Below, piece by piece: positions 25,440-34,023 of a DNA stretch of 64,000 bases; the first letter of the stretch is position 1; every line of letters starts with the position of its first letter. Source of the stretch: WLND01 sp040398845 (GTDB taxonomy: Bacteria; Actinomycetota; Actinomycetes; S36-B12); assembly GCA_040398845.1 (NCBI GenBank), contig JBBATH010000001.1, positions 372,001-436,000 of the forward strand, in the 5' to 3' direction. Below the pieces are notes generated by a model. That model did not search any database. It was given only the letters and a program-made list of their open reading frames with translations, and was not told where the DNA came from. Made by a program: the position numbers and the translations under genes.

Positions 25440-27001
25440 GCTCGATCCCGGTGGGGGAGGTCACTCCGACTCTCGTGGACTTTCGGGTACTCGCGAAGGA
25501 CCGCCGGGTGATCCCGGTGGTGCGGCGGTTACTCGTTGATGGCGATACCGCCGTCGGCCTTTTTCGCGCACTGTGCGGCGATCGGGCCGGAACCTTTCTC
25601 CTGGAATCGGCCGAACAGGGTCGTACCTGGTCGCGGTACTCGTTCATCGGGGTGCGCTGTGCGGCGATGATCACTGGTCGCGACGGTGTCGCGGCCTGGT
25701 TGGGTCGGGCCCCGAGAAACGTGCCGATGGACGGGTCGGTCCTCGACGTTGTGCGCGATACCGTGGTCGCCCTCCACACCGATCCGATAGCCGGGCTGCC
25801 GCCGCTCACCGGGGGCATGGTTGGGTACGTGTCCTATGACGCGGTGCGCCATTGGGAACGGGTCCCGGACGAGAATCCTGATGTCACGAACGTGCCAGAG
25901 ACGGCGTTCCTCCTCGCGACCGACCTCGCAGTGCTCGATCATGCCGACGGTTCGGTGACCCTCATCGCAAACGCGATCAACTACGACGACACTGATGCCC
26001 ACGTCGATGAGGCCTGGCAAGACGCTGTCGACCGGCTGGATCGAATGCAGGAGGATCTCGCCGCAGGCCCCGCGCACCCTGCGAGCTCATACGATCTCAG
26101 TGCCGTCCCAGACATCACGGAGTGGACGACGCAGTCGGAGTACCTGTCTGCTGTGGCGACCGCGCAGGAGTACATCCGCCGCGGCGATGCCTTCCAGGTC
26201 GTCCTGTCCCAGCGCTTCACGACCCCATGCACCGCATCGGGCCTCGACGTTTACCGGATCCTCCGCACGACGAACCCGAGCCCGTACATGTACCTGCTGC
26301 GCATTCCGGTCGATGACGGTCGCAACCCCAATGATGTGCATGGCACGCTGTCGGACGTCACTTCCTTCGAAATCGTCGGATCATCGCCAGAAGCCCTCGT
26401 GACCGTGACGAACGGCCGCTGCGTCGTGCACCCCATCGCCGGCACGAGACCTCGCGGGACCACGCCAGAGAGCGATGCCGCCCTCGCTGAGGAACTGCTT
26501 GCCGACGAGAAGGAGCGAGCCGAGCACCTCATGCTTGTCGACCTTGCGCGCAATGACCTCGGCCGGGTATGCGTGCCGGGCTCGGTCAACGTCGTGGAGT
26601 TCATGCAGGTTGAGCGCTATTCCCACGTGATGCACCTCGTTTCGACGGTGACCGGTGATCTCGCCGGCGGGGCAGCAGGATTCGATGCACTGGCCGCGAC
26701 ATTCCCGGCTGGCACCCTGAGCGGTGCACCGAAGCCGAGGGCCATGGCGATCATCGATGAGCTCGAAGGCTCGAGGCGCGGGCTGTACGGCGGGTGCGTC
26801 GGCTACCTGGACTTCGCCGGAAACATCGATACCGCAATCGCGATCCGAACCGCCGTCATCAAAGACGGCCTCGCGCATGTGCAGGCTGGCGCGGGCATTG
26901 TTGCCGACTCCTTGCCGTTGAACGAGGCCGTTGAATGCCGGAATAAGGCCGCCGCCGTGCTGCGCGCTGTTGCCGTCGCAGACACATTGGCAGAGATATG
27001 A
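25436..27001 (+). CDS. trpE: Anthranilate synthase component I TrpE
   Basis: Chorismate-to-anthranilate synthase subunit, using ammonia from a TrpG partner not encoded here. 521 residues. The feedback tryptophan-site motif is LLESAEQGRTWSRYSFIG (about residues 55-72). The catalytic half has FQVVLSQRF, SPEALV, PIAGTRPRG, DEKERAEHLMLVDLARNDLGRV and TFPAGTLSGAPKPRAM. The GTG start overlaps hisI. Neither trpG nor trpD is adjacent. Confidence 0.96.
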   Translation: MSSIPVGEVTPTLVDFRVLAKDRRVIPVVRRLLVDGDTAVGLFRALCGDRAGTFLLESAEQGRTWSRYSFIGVRCAAMITGRDGVAAWLGRAPRNVPMDGSVLDVVRDTVVALHTDPIAGLPPLTGGMVGYVSYDAVRHWERVPDENPDVTNVPETAFLLATDLAVLDHADGSVTLIANAINYDDTDAHVDEAWQDAVDRLDRMQEDLAAGPAHPASSYDLSAVPDITEWTTQSEYLSAVATAQEYIRRGDAFQVVLSQRFTTPCTASGLDVYRILRTTNPSPYMYLLRIPVDDGRNPNDVHGTLSDVTSFEIVGSSPEALVTVTNGRCVVHPIAGTRPRGTTPESDAALAEELLADEKERAEHLMLVDLARNDLGRVCVPGSVNVVEFMQVERYSHVMHLVSTVTGDLAGGAAGFDALAATFPAGTLSGAPKPRAMAIIDELEGSRRGLYGGCVGYLDFAGNIDTAIAIRTAVIKDGLAHVQAGAGIVADSLPLNEAVECRNKAAAVLRAVAVADTLAEI

Positions 27002-27507
27002 AAGCCAGTCTCGTGGCGCTTACCGCCGGGGCGATACTGGTTCTCATCGCCTGCTCGATGACCTGGTCGGTGGTCACGGTTCCGATGCTCGACGATGCTG
27101 ACGGTCCGGTGCGCAGCGAGTCGCTCGCCGGCTCGACCCTCGCCCCACTCGCGGCTGCGGCCGCGTGGGTAGCGCTCGCCGCTGTGCTTGCCGTTCTCGC
27201 GACCCGGTCGTGGGGACGAGTTGCCGTTGGAGTGGTCGTGCTCGCGGCTGGCGTGCTCGTCATCTTCTCGAGCGTCTCGGGGGGCCTCGACTCGAACTCG
27301 AACCTCTGGTGGGTGCTCGCAGTGGCTGGGGGCGTCGCCATCGGATGCGCAGGTGGGTCGATCGTTGGGCAGGGTCGCCGGTGGCCGGGCCTTGGCCGCA
27401 GATACGAGGCTCCAGCAGGGTCGAGAGCGACCCCGTCGCGCCAGGTGACACCGTGGGATGCCATTGACCACGGTCAGGACCCGACGTTGGATGACCAATC
27501 TGCTTAG
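26998..27507 (+). CDS. Tryptophan-operon-associated membrane protein (TIGR02234 type)
   Basis: 169 residues with four predicted membrane helices (about 5-25, 52-72, 77-97, 100-120) and a cytoplasmic tail that ends in the family pattern RRWPGLGRRYEAP ... PWDAIDHGQDPT. This family is found in actinobacterial trp operons, but its function is unknown; transport or regulation of tryptophan are only suggestions. The ATG start overlaps the trpE stop by 4 nt. Confidence 0.88.
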   Translation: MKASLVALTAGAILVLIACSMTWSVVTVPMLDDADGPVRSESLAGSTLAPLAAAAAWVALAAVLAVLATRSWGRVAVGVVVLAAGVLVIFSSVSGGLDSNSNLWWVLAVAGGVAIGCAGGSIVGQGRRWPGLGRRYEAPAGSRATPSRQVTPWDAIDHGQDPTLDDQSA

Positions 27508-27509
27508 AT
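27504..27509 (+). promoter_or_regulatory. Candidate -10 before the HGxxPAAW gene
   Basis: TTAGAT ends 6 nt before the ATG at 27516. It deviates from TANNNT at the second base, so it is a weaker call than the other leaderless sites. Confidence 0.35.
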
Positions 27510-27515
27510 GGGGTC

Positions 27516-27743
27516 ATGTCGGACGTAAAAGCGAATGCCCAGTCCAAGCAAATTCACCACGGCAACACGCCGGCAGCCTGGACCACGGTCGTGCTCGTCA
27601 CGCTCGCCTTCACAATTGGCACCCTCGCAATCATGTTCGCCAACTGGCCGGTGTTCTTCGGCGCGGTCGGTCTGCTTGTGGTGGCGGGCATCGTGGGCAA
27701 GGTCATGCAGATGCTCGGTCTGGGGACTATCGCCCGTCGCTAG
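27516..27743 (+). CDS. HGxxPAAW-family small membrane protein
   Basis: 75 residues: a polar N-terminus with HHGNTPAAWTTV (about residues 14-25), the name-giving motif of an actinobacterial family, followed by two membrane helices (about 24-43 and 45-66). It consistently lies in or beside trp genes in Actinobacteria, and its function is unknown. The ATG is 8 nt after the preceding membrane protein. Confidence 0.85.
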   Translation: MSDVKANAQSKQIHHGNTPAAWTTVVLVTLAFTIGTLAIMFANWPVFFGAVGLLVVAGIVGKVMQMLGLGTIARR

Positions 27744-27754
27744 CCGTCTTGAGT

Positions 27755-27817
27755 GGGCGCGTGCTTCCTTACACGAAATTGACACAATCCGGACGGCTCC
27801 TGACCCCAGACGCGCCC
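27755..27817. promoter_or_regulatory. Inverted repeat arms flanking a TTGACA in the response-regulator promoter region
   Basis: GGGCGCGT (27755-27762) and ACGCGCCC (27810-27817) are perfect inverted arms separated by 47 nt. TTGACA lies at 27779-27784 between them, but no convincing -10 follows at normal spacing. The arrangement could be an operator pair for autoregulation by the downstream response regulator; this is inference. Confidence 0.3.
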
Positions 27818-27840
27818 GTTCATGACACGCTGTGCACGTG

Positions 27841-28560
27841 ATGAATCCGAGCCCATCAGCCGAGCCGTCTAGATCCGATCAGGGCAAAGGTCTGGTCCTC
27901 GTGGTCGAGGATGAGCGCGCCATCTCAGATCTGCTCCGGATGTACCTCACCCGGGAGGGCTTCGGAGTCCATGTGGCCTCCGATGGTTTAAGCGGCCTGT
28001 CGTTCGCCCGCACCCTCCACCCCGTCGCGATCATCCTCGACGTGGGTCTGCCGGGCATTGACGGCACCGCGGTCTGCCGCCAGCTGCGGGCCGATGGAGA
28101 CTGGACGCCCATCCTCTTCTGTACGGCGAGGGATGATGAAGTCGATCGGGTGCTCGGCCTTGAGCTCGGTGCAGATGACTACATCACCAAGCCATTCAGC
28201 CCCCGTGAGGTCGTCGCGAGGGTGAAGTCAGTCGTCCGCCGAGCATCGCGTGCGAATTCGAGCGAGGGGCCACTGACCATGGGCGCGATTGTGCTCGATC
28301 CCGTCACCCGTCGGGTCACAGCAAACGAGGTCGCCATCGCGCTCACCGCCACCGAGTTCGACCTGCTCGCGCATCTCATGTCGTACCCGGGCCGGGTCTT
28401 CAGCCGGGAACAACTGCTCTCCGAGGTGTGGGGGTATGCAGCGGTCGTCGGAACGAGGACAGTCGATGTGCATGTCGCTCAGGTGAGGGCCAAGCTCGCG
28501 GAGTCCGACGTTATCCGAACGGTACGCGGCGTTGGCTATGCGGCCGAGCCACCCCGGTGA
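27841..28560 (+). CDS. OmpR/PhoB-family response regulator
   Basis: 239 residues from ATG 27841; GTG codons at 27832 and 27838 are alternatives. The receiver domain (about 17-128) has acidic pocket Glu23/Asp24 in VVEDE, phosphoacceptor Asp67 in IILDVGLPG, and Lys117 in YITKPFSPRE. The winged-helix DNA-binding domain has LTATEFDLLAHLMSYPGRVFSREQLL and TRTVDVHVAQVRAKL. It pairs with the adjacent histidine kinase. The signal is unknown. The pair interrupts the otherwise trp-associated gene order. Confidence 0.94.
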   Translation: MNPSPSAEPSRSDQGKGLVLVVEDERAISDLLRMYLTREGFGVHVASDGLSGLSFARTLHPVAIILDVGLPGIDGTAVCRQLRADGDWTPILFCTARDDEVDRVLGLELGADDYITKPFSPREVVARVKSVVRRASRANSSEGPLTMGAIVLDPVTRRVTANEVAIALTATEFDLLAHLMSYPGRVFSREQLLSEVWGYAAVVGTRTVDVHVAQVRAKLAESDVIRTVRGVGYAAEPPR

Positions 28561-28590
28561 CCGGGGCTTCAGGGTGAAGGGGTCTGGGCG

Positions 28591-30015
28591 TTGACGAGCA
28601 GCGCGGTGGCTGATTTCGCACTGGCGGACGAGTCACCTCGTCGCAAGGCTCGCGTGAGCATCGTGACCCGCACGGTCCTCATGACGAGCATTGTGGCTGC
28701 GATTGTGGTGGTCGTCGCAGGCATCGTCTCGTATCCGATGGTCTCCTCGTCGGCACGACAGCAGGCCCAGGGCACCCTTGGCCGGCTGGCAGATCTCACA
28801 GCCGCGGCGCTCGACCGTGGTCCGCAGGACGGTAGCCGCGACAAACTGCTCCCTAGGGACCTCTCCGCGGCACTTCTCGCCGAGCAGGTGCTTGGCTACT
28901 ACGTCGTACCTGGCGGGCCGTCGGCGCCGGGGATGACGGCAGCAGAGACGAAAGCCCTGAACGAGGGGGTGTCGATTTCCACAAGTGGTGATACCCCGCA
29001 GGGTGCGGTCCTCATTGAGGGGCGCCCACTCAAGAGTGGCTCGTCAGTCGTCCTCGAGCAGCCGGTATCCGTTGTCGGAGGCTCCGCGTTGGCGGTATTG
29101 CTGAGATTCGCGGCGGCGCTTGTCATCGGATTGCTCATCGCGATGCCAATCGGCTACATCGTGGCTCGGCGCATGACACGACCTCTCCGAGCAGCGCGCG
29201 ATGCTGCCAACGAGATGGCAGGGGGGTCCCGCGATGTGCGGCTTGCGCCGGAAGGCCCGAGCGAGATTGCTGACATTGCCGTGTCGCTCAACCATCTCAG
29301 TTCCGCGCTCGCGATCTCGGAGGGGCGCCAGCGGGAGTTCCTCATGTCCGTCTCACACGAATTGCGCACCCCCCTGACGGCGGTGAAGGGATATGCCGAG
29401 GCCCTCGCCGACGGTGTCGTAGCCCCGGAGGATGTCGCACGGACCGGGGCGACGATGGGTGCCGAAGCCGAACGACTCGATCGACTGGTCAAGGACCTCC
29501 TTGACCTCGCCAGACTCGGCGCGGTCACCTTTCGGCTGAACCCGAGTCCAAGTGACCTCGTGGAGATTGGCACCGAAGCGTCGGCTGTCTGGGCTCATCG
29601 ATGTGCTCGCGAGCACGTCAGGTTCGTACCGGAGTTGCAGAACTCCGCCTTGCCGCTCACGACAGATTCGATGCGGGTTCGACAGATCATCGATAACCTC
29701 ATTGAAAATGCCCTCAGGGTGTCGCCTGCCGGATCTGTCATCGTGCTTGCGGTGCGGCGCGAGCCGGGCTGGGCGGTTGTTGAGGTGCGCGACTCAGGGC
29801 CGGGTCTCACCTCGGATGACCTCACGGTGGCCTTCGAGCCTGGAGTGCTCCACGAGCGGTATCGGGGTGTTCGGCCGGTGGGTACGGGTTTGGGTCTGGC
29901 CATGGTCGGTCGCCTTGCAACCGGTCTCGGCGGATTCGCGGCAGTTGGTACTGCACCTGAGGGTGGCGCATGTTTCACCGTTCGACTGCCGCCCGACGAG
30001 TCCCCGGCGACGTAG
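28591..30015 (+). CDS. Membrane sensor histidine kinase
   Basis: 474 residues with a TTG start (AAGGGG 8 nt upstream). Membrane helices are at about 30-52 and 163-190, enclosing a roughly 110-residue extracytoplasmic sensor region without cysteines. HAMP follows (ARRMTRPLRAARDAANEMAGG), then the dimerisation and phosphorylation domain with His256 in SVSHELRTPLTAVKGYAEAL, then the ATPase domain with DNLIENALRVSP, VRDSGPGL and GTGLGLAMV. It phosphorylates the response regulator encoded 30 nt upstream. Layout resembles MprB/BaeS-like envelope sensors, but no ligand is evident. Confidence 0.94.
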   Translation: MTSSAVADFALADESPRRKARVSIVTRTVLMTSIVAAIVVVVAGIVSYPMVSSSARQQAQGTLGRLADLTAAALDRGPQDGSRDKLLPRDLSAALLAEQVLGYYVVPGGPSAPGMTAAETKALNEGVSISTSGDTPQGAVLIEGRPLKSGSSVVLEQPVSVVGGSALAVLLRFAAALVIGLLIAMPIGYIVARRMTRPLRAARDAANEMAGGSRDVRLAPEGPSEIADIAVSLNHLSSALAISEGRQREFLMSVSHELRTPLTAVKGYAEALADGVVAPEDVARTGATMGAEAERLDRLVKDLLDLARLGAVTFRLNPSPSDLVEIGTEASAVWAHRCAREHVRFVPELQNSALPLTTDSMRVRQIIDNLIENALRVSPAGSVIVLAVRREPGWAVVEVRDSGPGLTSDDLTVAFEPGVLHERYRGVRPVGTGLGLAMVGRLATGLGGFAAVGTAPEGGACFTVRLPPDESPAT

Positions 30016-30018
30016 TCT
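30013..30018 (+). promoter_or_regulatory. Candidate -10 of the DUF2752 gene (leaderless)
   Basis: TAGTCT overlaps the kinase stop codon and ends 6 nt before the GTG at 30025, which supports that start over the later ATG at 30091. Confidence 0.5.
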
Positions 30019-30024
30019 CTCCAC

Positions 30025-30528
30025 GTGAACCCGATCAAGTCGCGAGATTATTCAAGTCGTCACACCAGCGATGACGACATTGTCGAAGCGATGGCCATTG
30101 ATGTGCGACCACGACGACGGCGTCTCCTTGCTCCCCTCATTGCAGGCGTGGTAGCTCTCACTGGCTGCGTGATCGTTTTCGTCGTCGACCCAAATGAGCC
30201 CGGCCACTACCCGGTCTGCCCCACCCGCGCGCTCCTCGGCATCGACTGCCCGGGCTGTGGGCTCATGCGGGGTACCCACGACCTTCTTCACGGGAACCTC
30301 GCTGGGGCAGTGGATCACAATCTCCTCATTCCGGTGCTCGTGCCGCTCGTGCTCCTTTTCTGGCTGGGATGGCTCAAGCGTGCCAACACCGGAATCCGGC
30401 CTGCGGTGACGCGCGCGAGGTTCCGCAGGCGCAACCGACTCCTTGTCATGGGCCTTATGGTGCTGCTCGCCTTCGGCATCATCCGAAACTTCGTTCCGTA
30501 CCTCGACTCGGGTTCGGTTTTCGGTTGA
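30025..30528 (+). CDS. DUF2752 membrane protein
   Basis: 167 residues. The diagnostic segment YPVCPTRALLGIDCPGCGLMRGTHDLLHGNL carries Cys65, Cys75 and Cys78. Membrane helices lie at about 34-55, 97-115 and 138-156. The family is common near trp or envelope genes in Actinobacteria and its function is unknown. A shorter start at ATG 30091 would remove 22 polar residues; the GTG is favoured by the -10 spacing. It is followed 65 nt later by trpC. Confidence 0.85.
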   Translation: MNPIKSRDYSSRHTSDDDIVEAMAIDVRPRRRRLLAPLIAGVVALTGCVIVFVVDPNEPGHYPVCPTRALLGIDCPGCGLMRGTHDLLHGNLAGAVDHNLLIPVLVPLVLLFWLGWLKRANTGIRPAVTRARFRRRNRLLVMGLMVLLAFGIIRNFVPYLDSGSVFG

Positions 30529-30581
30529 TGCGCCGACTCTGCGCCGCCGGGCCACTGCTCGCACCAATCGCGAGACGTGGC

Positions 30582-30587
30582 TAATGT
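30582..30587 (+). promoter_or_regulatory. Candidate -10 of a leaderless trpC-trpB-trpA transcript
   Basis: TAATGT ends 6 nt before the trpC GTG at 30594. There is no room for a leader peptide, so classical trp attenuation is not expected at this promoter. Confidence 0.55.
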
Positions 30588-30593
30588 TGAGCC

Positions 30594-31403
30594 GTGACGG
30601 TACTGGACGACATCCTTGCTGGCGTGCGCGAGGATCTTGAAGAGCGCATGGCTGCGGTGTCAATTGATCAGCTGAAGGCGCGTGCCCAGCAGGCGAAGCC
30701 GGCCGTCGACCCGTATCCAATCCTTAAAGGTCCGGGTGTCTCGGTCATCGCGGAGGTCAAGCGATCAAGCCCGAGTCGTGGTGCGCTCGCCGAAATCAGC
30801 AGTCCTGCCTCGTTGGCGATTGACTATGAGGCTGGTGGCGCTGCGTGCATCAGTGTTCTTACCGAGCAGCGCAGGTTCGGCGGCAGCCTCGCCGATCTCG
30901 AAGCGGTGCGAGCTTCGGTCGAAATACCGTTGTTGCGGAAGGATTTCATCGTCACGAGCTACCAGCTGTGGGAGGCTAAGGCATCGGGTGCAGACATGGT
31001 GCTCCTCATCGTCGCGGCGCTGGATCAGCAGGCCCTTGTGAGTCTGATCGAGCGCACCCGCAGCTTGGGACTCACCCCTTTGGTCGAGGTGCATGACGCA
31101 GACGAGGTCGGTCGCGCGGTAGACGCCGGCGCGACCATCATCGGCGTCAATGCGCGAGACCTTCGCACCCTTGAGGTGGATCGAACTCAGTTCAACCGGG
31201 TCGCTCCTCTCATCCCCGACACTTGTGTGAAGATCGCCGAGTCCGGCGTGCGAGATGCCTGCGACCTCATCGCCTACGCCGAGTTCGGTGCGGATGCGGT
31301 GCTCGTCGGAGAGAGCCTCGTCACGACAAAGAACCCTCGGACCGCAGTCCACGAACTGGTCACCGCCGGTGCTCATCCAGCCCTACGACATGGACGGAGT
31401 TGA
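30594..31403 (+). CDS. trpC: Indole-3-glycerol phosphate synthase TrpC
   Basis: (beta-alpha)8-barrel enzyme converting CdRP to indole glycerol phosphate. 269 residues, not fused to TrpF. Active-site segments: VIAEVKRSSPSRGAL (lysine and SPS), CISVLTEQRRFGGSL, PLLRKDFIVTSYQLWEA with catalytic Lys, LVEVHDADEV, IIGVNARDLRTLEVD and IAESGVRDACDL. Followed 3 nt later by trpB. Confidence 0.96.
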   Translation: MTVLDDILAGVREDLEERMAAVSIDQLKARAQQAKPAVDPYPILKGPGVSVIAEVKRSSPSRGALAEISSPASLAIDYEAGGAACISVLTEQRRFGGSLADLEAVRASVEIPLLRKDFIVTSYQLWEAKASGADMVLLIVAALDQQALVSLIERTRSLGLTPLVEVHDADEVGRAVDAGATIIGVNARDLRTLEVDRTQFNRVAPLIPDTCVKIAESGVRDACDLIAYAEFGADAVLVGESLVTTKNPRTAVHELVTAGAHPALRHGRS

Positions 31404-31406
31404 CCG

Positions 31407-32657
31407 ATGGCGGTCATGCTCGAAACAACGAATGCCCCAGGCCACTACGGACCCTACGGTGGTCGGTTCGTCCCCGAGGCGCTCACCGCGGCGCTGGACC
31501 AGCTTGATCGTGAGTTTCGGTCGGCGATCGCCGACGAGTCCTTCACCCATCGGCTGAGCGAGCTTGAGCGCACCTACACCGGGCGACCCAATCCGCTCAC
31601 CCTTGCGCGCCGGTTCAGTGAGCACTGCGGGGGCGCCACCGTCTATTTCAAGCGCGAAGACCTCAATCACACCGGATCACACAAGATTAACAACGTGCTC
31701 GGTCAAGCCCTGCTCGCTGAGCGAATGGGCAAGCGAAGGCTCATCGCCGAGACGGGGGCCGGCCAGCACGGCGTCGCCACGGCTACCGCCGCCGCACTGC
31801 TCGGCCTCGAATGCGTCGTGTACATGGGCGAGGAGGATACGAGGCGTCAGGCGCTCAATGTCGCGCGAATGAAACTCCTAGGCGCCGAGGTCATCCCGGT
31901 CACGACGGGCAGCAAGACCCTCAAGGACGCCATCAATGAGGCCATGCGCGACTGGGTCACCACTGTCGACCAGACACACTACGTGCTCGGCACGGTGACC
32001 GGACCTGCACCGTTTCCCGAGGTGGTTCGAACCTTCCACCAGGTCATCGGTCGGGAGGCACGAGCCCAGATCCTCGAGGCGCAGGGCCGACTCCCGGATG
32101 CAATCGTCGCCTGCGTCGGCGGAGGATCGAACGCCATGGGGCTTTTCAGCGGTTTCATCGACGATCCCGCGGTGCAGTTGCGTGGGTACGAGGCCGGCGG
32201 ATCCGGGGTCGAGACCGGCAAGCACGCCGCCCGATTCGCCGCCGGTACACCCGGTGTGCTCCACGGTGCCCGCACCTACGTGATGCAGGACGAGTGGGGC
32301 CAGACTGTTCCGTCCCACTCCATTAGCGCCGGCCTCGACTACCCGGGGGTCGGCCCTGAGCATGCCTGGCTGCACGACACGGGGCGCGCCACCTATACGG
32401 CGATCAACGATGAAGAGGCCATGGAGGCATTCCGGGTGCTCTGCCGGACTGAGGGCATCATCCCGGCAATCGAGACCGCGCATGCGCTGGCCGGGGCGAT
32501 GCGACTTGGACGCGAACTCGGTCCGGATTCGATCATCATCGTCAACCTTTCGGGGAGGGGCGACAAGGACGTCGCAACGGCCGCCCGGTGGTTCGGCATC
32601 GATCTGGGAGGAGCTGCCTCCGATGCACTGTCAGTCGAGATGGCGGAGGGACGTTGA
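31407..32657 (+). CDS. trpB: Tryptophan synthase beta chain TrpB
   Basis: PLP enzyme joining indole and serine. 416 residues, TrpB1 type. PLP lysine in NHTGSHKINNVLGQALLAERMGK; GAGQHGVATATAAALLGLECVVYMGEEDTRRQ; glycine-rich phosphate loop CVGGGSNAMGLF; C-terminal NLSGRGDKDV. The stop is embedded in the TTG start of trpA (TTGA). Confidence 0.97.
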   Translation: MAVMLETTNAPGHYGPYGGRFVPEALTAALDQLDREFRSAIADESFTHRLSELERTYTGRPNPLTLARRFSEHCGGATVYFKREDLNHTGSHKINNVLGQALLAERMGKRRLIAETGAGQHGVATATAAALLGLECVVYMGEEDTRRQALNVARMKLLGAEVIPVTTGSKTLKDAINEAMRDWVTTVDQTHYVLGTVTGPAPFPEVVRTFHQVIGREARAQILEAQGRLPDAIVACVGGGSNAMGLFSGFIDDPAVQLRGYEAGGSGVETGKHAARFAAGTPGVLHGARTYVMQDEWGQTVPSHSISAGLDYPGVGPEHAWLHDTGRATYTAINDEEAMEAFRVLCRTEGIIPAIETAHALAGAMRLGRELGPDSIIIVNLSGRGDKDVATAARWFGIDLGGAASDALSVEMAEGR

Positions 32658-33451
32658 GCCGTCGACTCGCTGACGTCTTCGCCGCAGCGAAGTCCGAGAA
32701 TCGGGCTGCGCTCATCGGGTACCTTCCCGCTGGCTTCCCTGATCGCGATACCTGTGTAGATCTCATCTCGACGATGGTGGACAGCGGTGTCGATGCCATC
32801 GAGGTGGGGCTTCCCTACTCCGACCCGCTCATGGATGGCGCCGTCATCCAAGAGGCTGTCGAGCGGGCGCTCCTCGGCGGGACGACGACCGATGTCGTGC
32901 TCGACACCGTGCGCCGTGTGGCGGAGGCTGGCGCCGTGGCCGTTGTCATGTCCTACTGGAACCCGATCGAGCGCTATGGCGTCCAACGGTTCGCAGCCAA
33001 CCTGGCGCAGGCGGGAGGAGTCGGTGTGATAACGCCGGACCTCACTCCTGAGGAGGCTGGACCCTGGATCGACGCGACCGACGAGCACGGCGTCGATCGG
33101 ATCTTCCTTGTTGCGCCGTCGTCTACCGATGCGCGGATCGCTACGGTCGTGTCGTCGACCTCAGGTTTCGTCTACGCCGCGTCAACCATGGGAGTGACGG
33201 GGGCCCGAACCTCGGTGAGTACCGGCGCAGGCGATCTCGTTGCCCGCACCCGACGGCAGACGGCCCTTCCGATAGCCGTCGGCCTTGGAGTCTCGACAGG
33301 TGAGCAGGCGGCGGAGGTCGCAGCGTACGCAGACGGGGTAATCGTTGGCTCTGCGTTCATCAGGCGAGTTCTCGAGGCCACGGATTGGAAGGCGGCGCGG
33401 GAGTCGGTCGCCGCACTGGCGCGGGAGATGGCGGAAGGGGTCCGCGCGTGA
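32654..33451 (+). CDS. trpA: Tryptophan synthase alpha chain TrpA
   Basis: Cleaves indole glycerol phosphate and passes indole to TrpB. 265 residues from TTG 32654, read as MSRRLADVFAAAKSENRAALIGYLPAGFPD, the normal family N-terminus; an upstream in-frame extension to 32588 lies inside trpB and is not supported. Catalytic residues lie in DAIEVGLPYSDPLMDG (Glu and Asp), with YAASTMGVTGAR as loop 6. GGAGG at 32645-32649 precedes the start. The stop overlaps the next gene by 4 nt. Confidence 0.95.
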   Translation: MSRRLADVFAAAKSENRAALIGYLPAGFPDRDTCVDLISTMVDSGVDAIEVGLPYSDPLMDGAVIQEAVERALLGGTTTDVVLDTVRRVAEAGAVAVVMSYWNPIERYGVQRFAANLAQAGGVGVITPDLTPEEAGPWIDATDEHGVDRIFLVAPSSTDARIATVVSSTSGFVYAASTMGVTGARTSVSTGAGDLVARTRRQTALPIAVGLGVSTGEQAAEVAAYADGVIVGSAFIRRVLEATDWKAARESVAALAREMAEGVRA

Positions 33452-34023
33452 ACCTCGCGAGATCCTTCGCGGGGAACGTGTGGATCGGTCTGGTTTTTCG
33501 CCTGATCCTCGCCGCTGTCCTCATTTATGCGGGTGTTGCGAAGGTATTCGAACCGGATGGTGCTCGAAACTCCATTCTGGCCTACCGAATCTTTGACGCC
33601 GACATCGCCTCTGTACTCGGTTGGGCGCTGCCGATCGGTGAAATCATCATTGGCCTCCTGCTCCTCGTCGGGCTTTTCGTGCGGTGGGCGGGTCTCGCCA
33701 CGGCGCTTCTCATGACCGGATTCATGATCGGGATAGTGAGTGTCTGGATGCGCGGCTACAACATTGACTGCGGCTGCTTCGGCGGCGGAGGCGACATCAC
33801 CGGCGAGGGCAAGACGTGGCGATACTTGAGTGAGATCTTGCGTGATCTCCTCTTCACCGGCATGGGCGTCTGGCTTGTCGCGTGGCCGGTCACCGCACTG
33901 GGGCTCGAACGAACACCCGTCGATCTGACGAGGCGCGTGGTGCCCGCAGATGAAGATGCGATGATAGAACCGTTGGACGTTTTCGAAACCATTTCAAATC
34001 AAGGAGAGCAGCAGCATGTCTGA
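33448..34023 (+). CDS. MauE/DoxX-family membrane protein with CGC motif
   Basis: 191 residues from GTG 33448 (4-nt overlap with trpA). Four hydrophobic segments (about 12-33, 54-76, 80-101 and 135-158) form a DoxX/MauE-type bundle; NIDCGCFGGGG carries Cys108 and Cys110. MauE proteins take part in disulfide formation, and the next gene encodes a membrane-anchored DsbA-like protein, so a redox-partner role (a VKOR/DsbB substitute) is plausible but inferred. Followed by a gene overlapping by 8 nt. Confidence 0.85.
   Translation: MNLARSFAGNVWIGLVFRLILAAVLIYAGVAKVFEPDGARNSILAYRIFDADIASVLGWALPIGEIIIGLLLLVGLFVRWAGLATALLMTGFMIGIVSVWMRGYNIDCGCFGGGGDITGEGKTWRYLSEILRDLLFTGMGVWLVAWPVTALGLERTPVDLTRRVVPADEDAMIEPLDVFETISNQGEQQHV

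Noticed and set aside
27260..27547. Minus-strand frames opposite the Trp-operon membrane protein genes
   Set aside because: Arg/Pro/Ser-rich composition typical of antisense shadows, and the sense genes are recognisable families.
32588..32653. Upstream extension of trpA
   Set aside because: Covered by trpB in another frame; TTG 32654 gives the family N-terminus and a 4-nt overlap.
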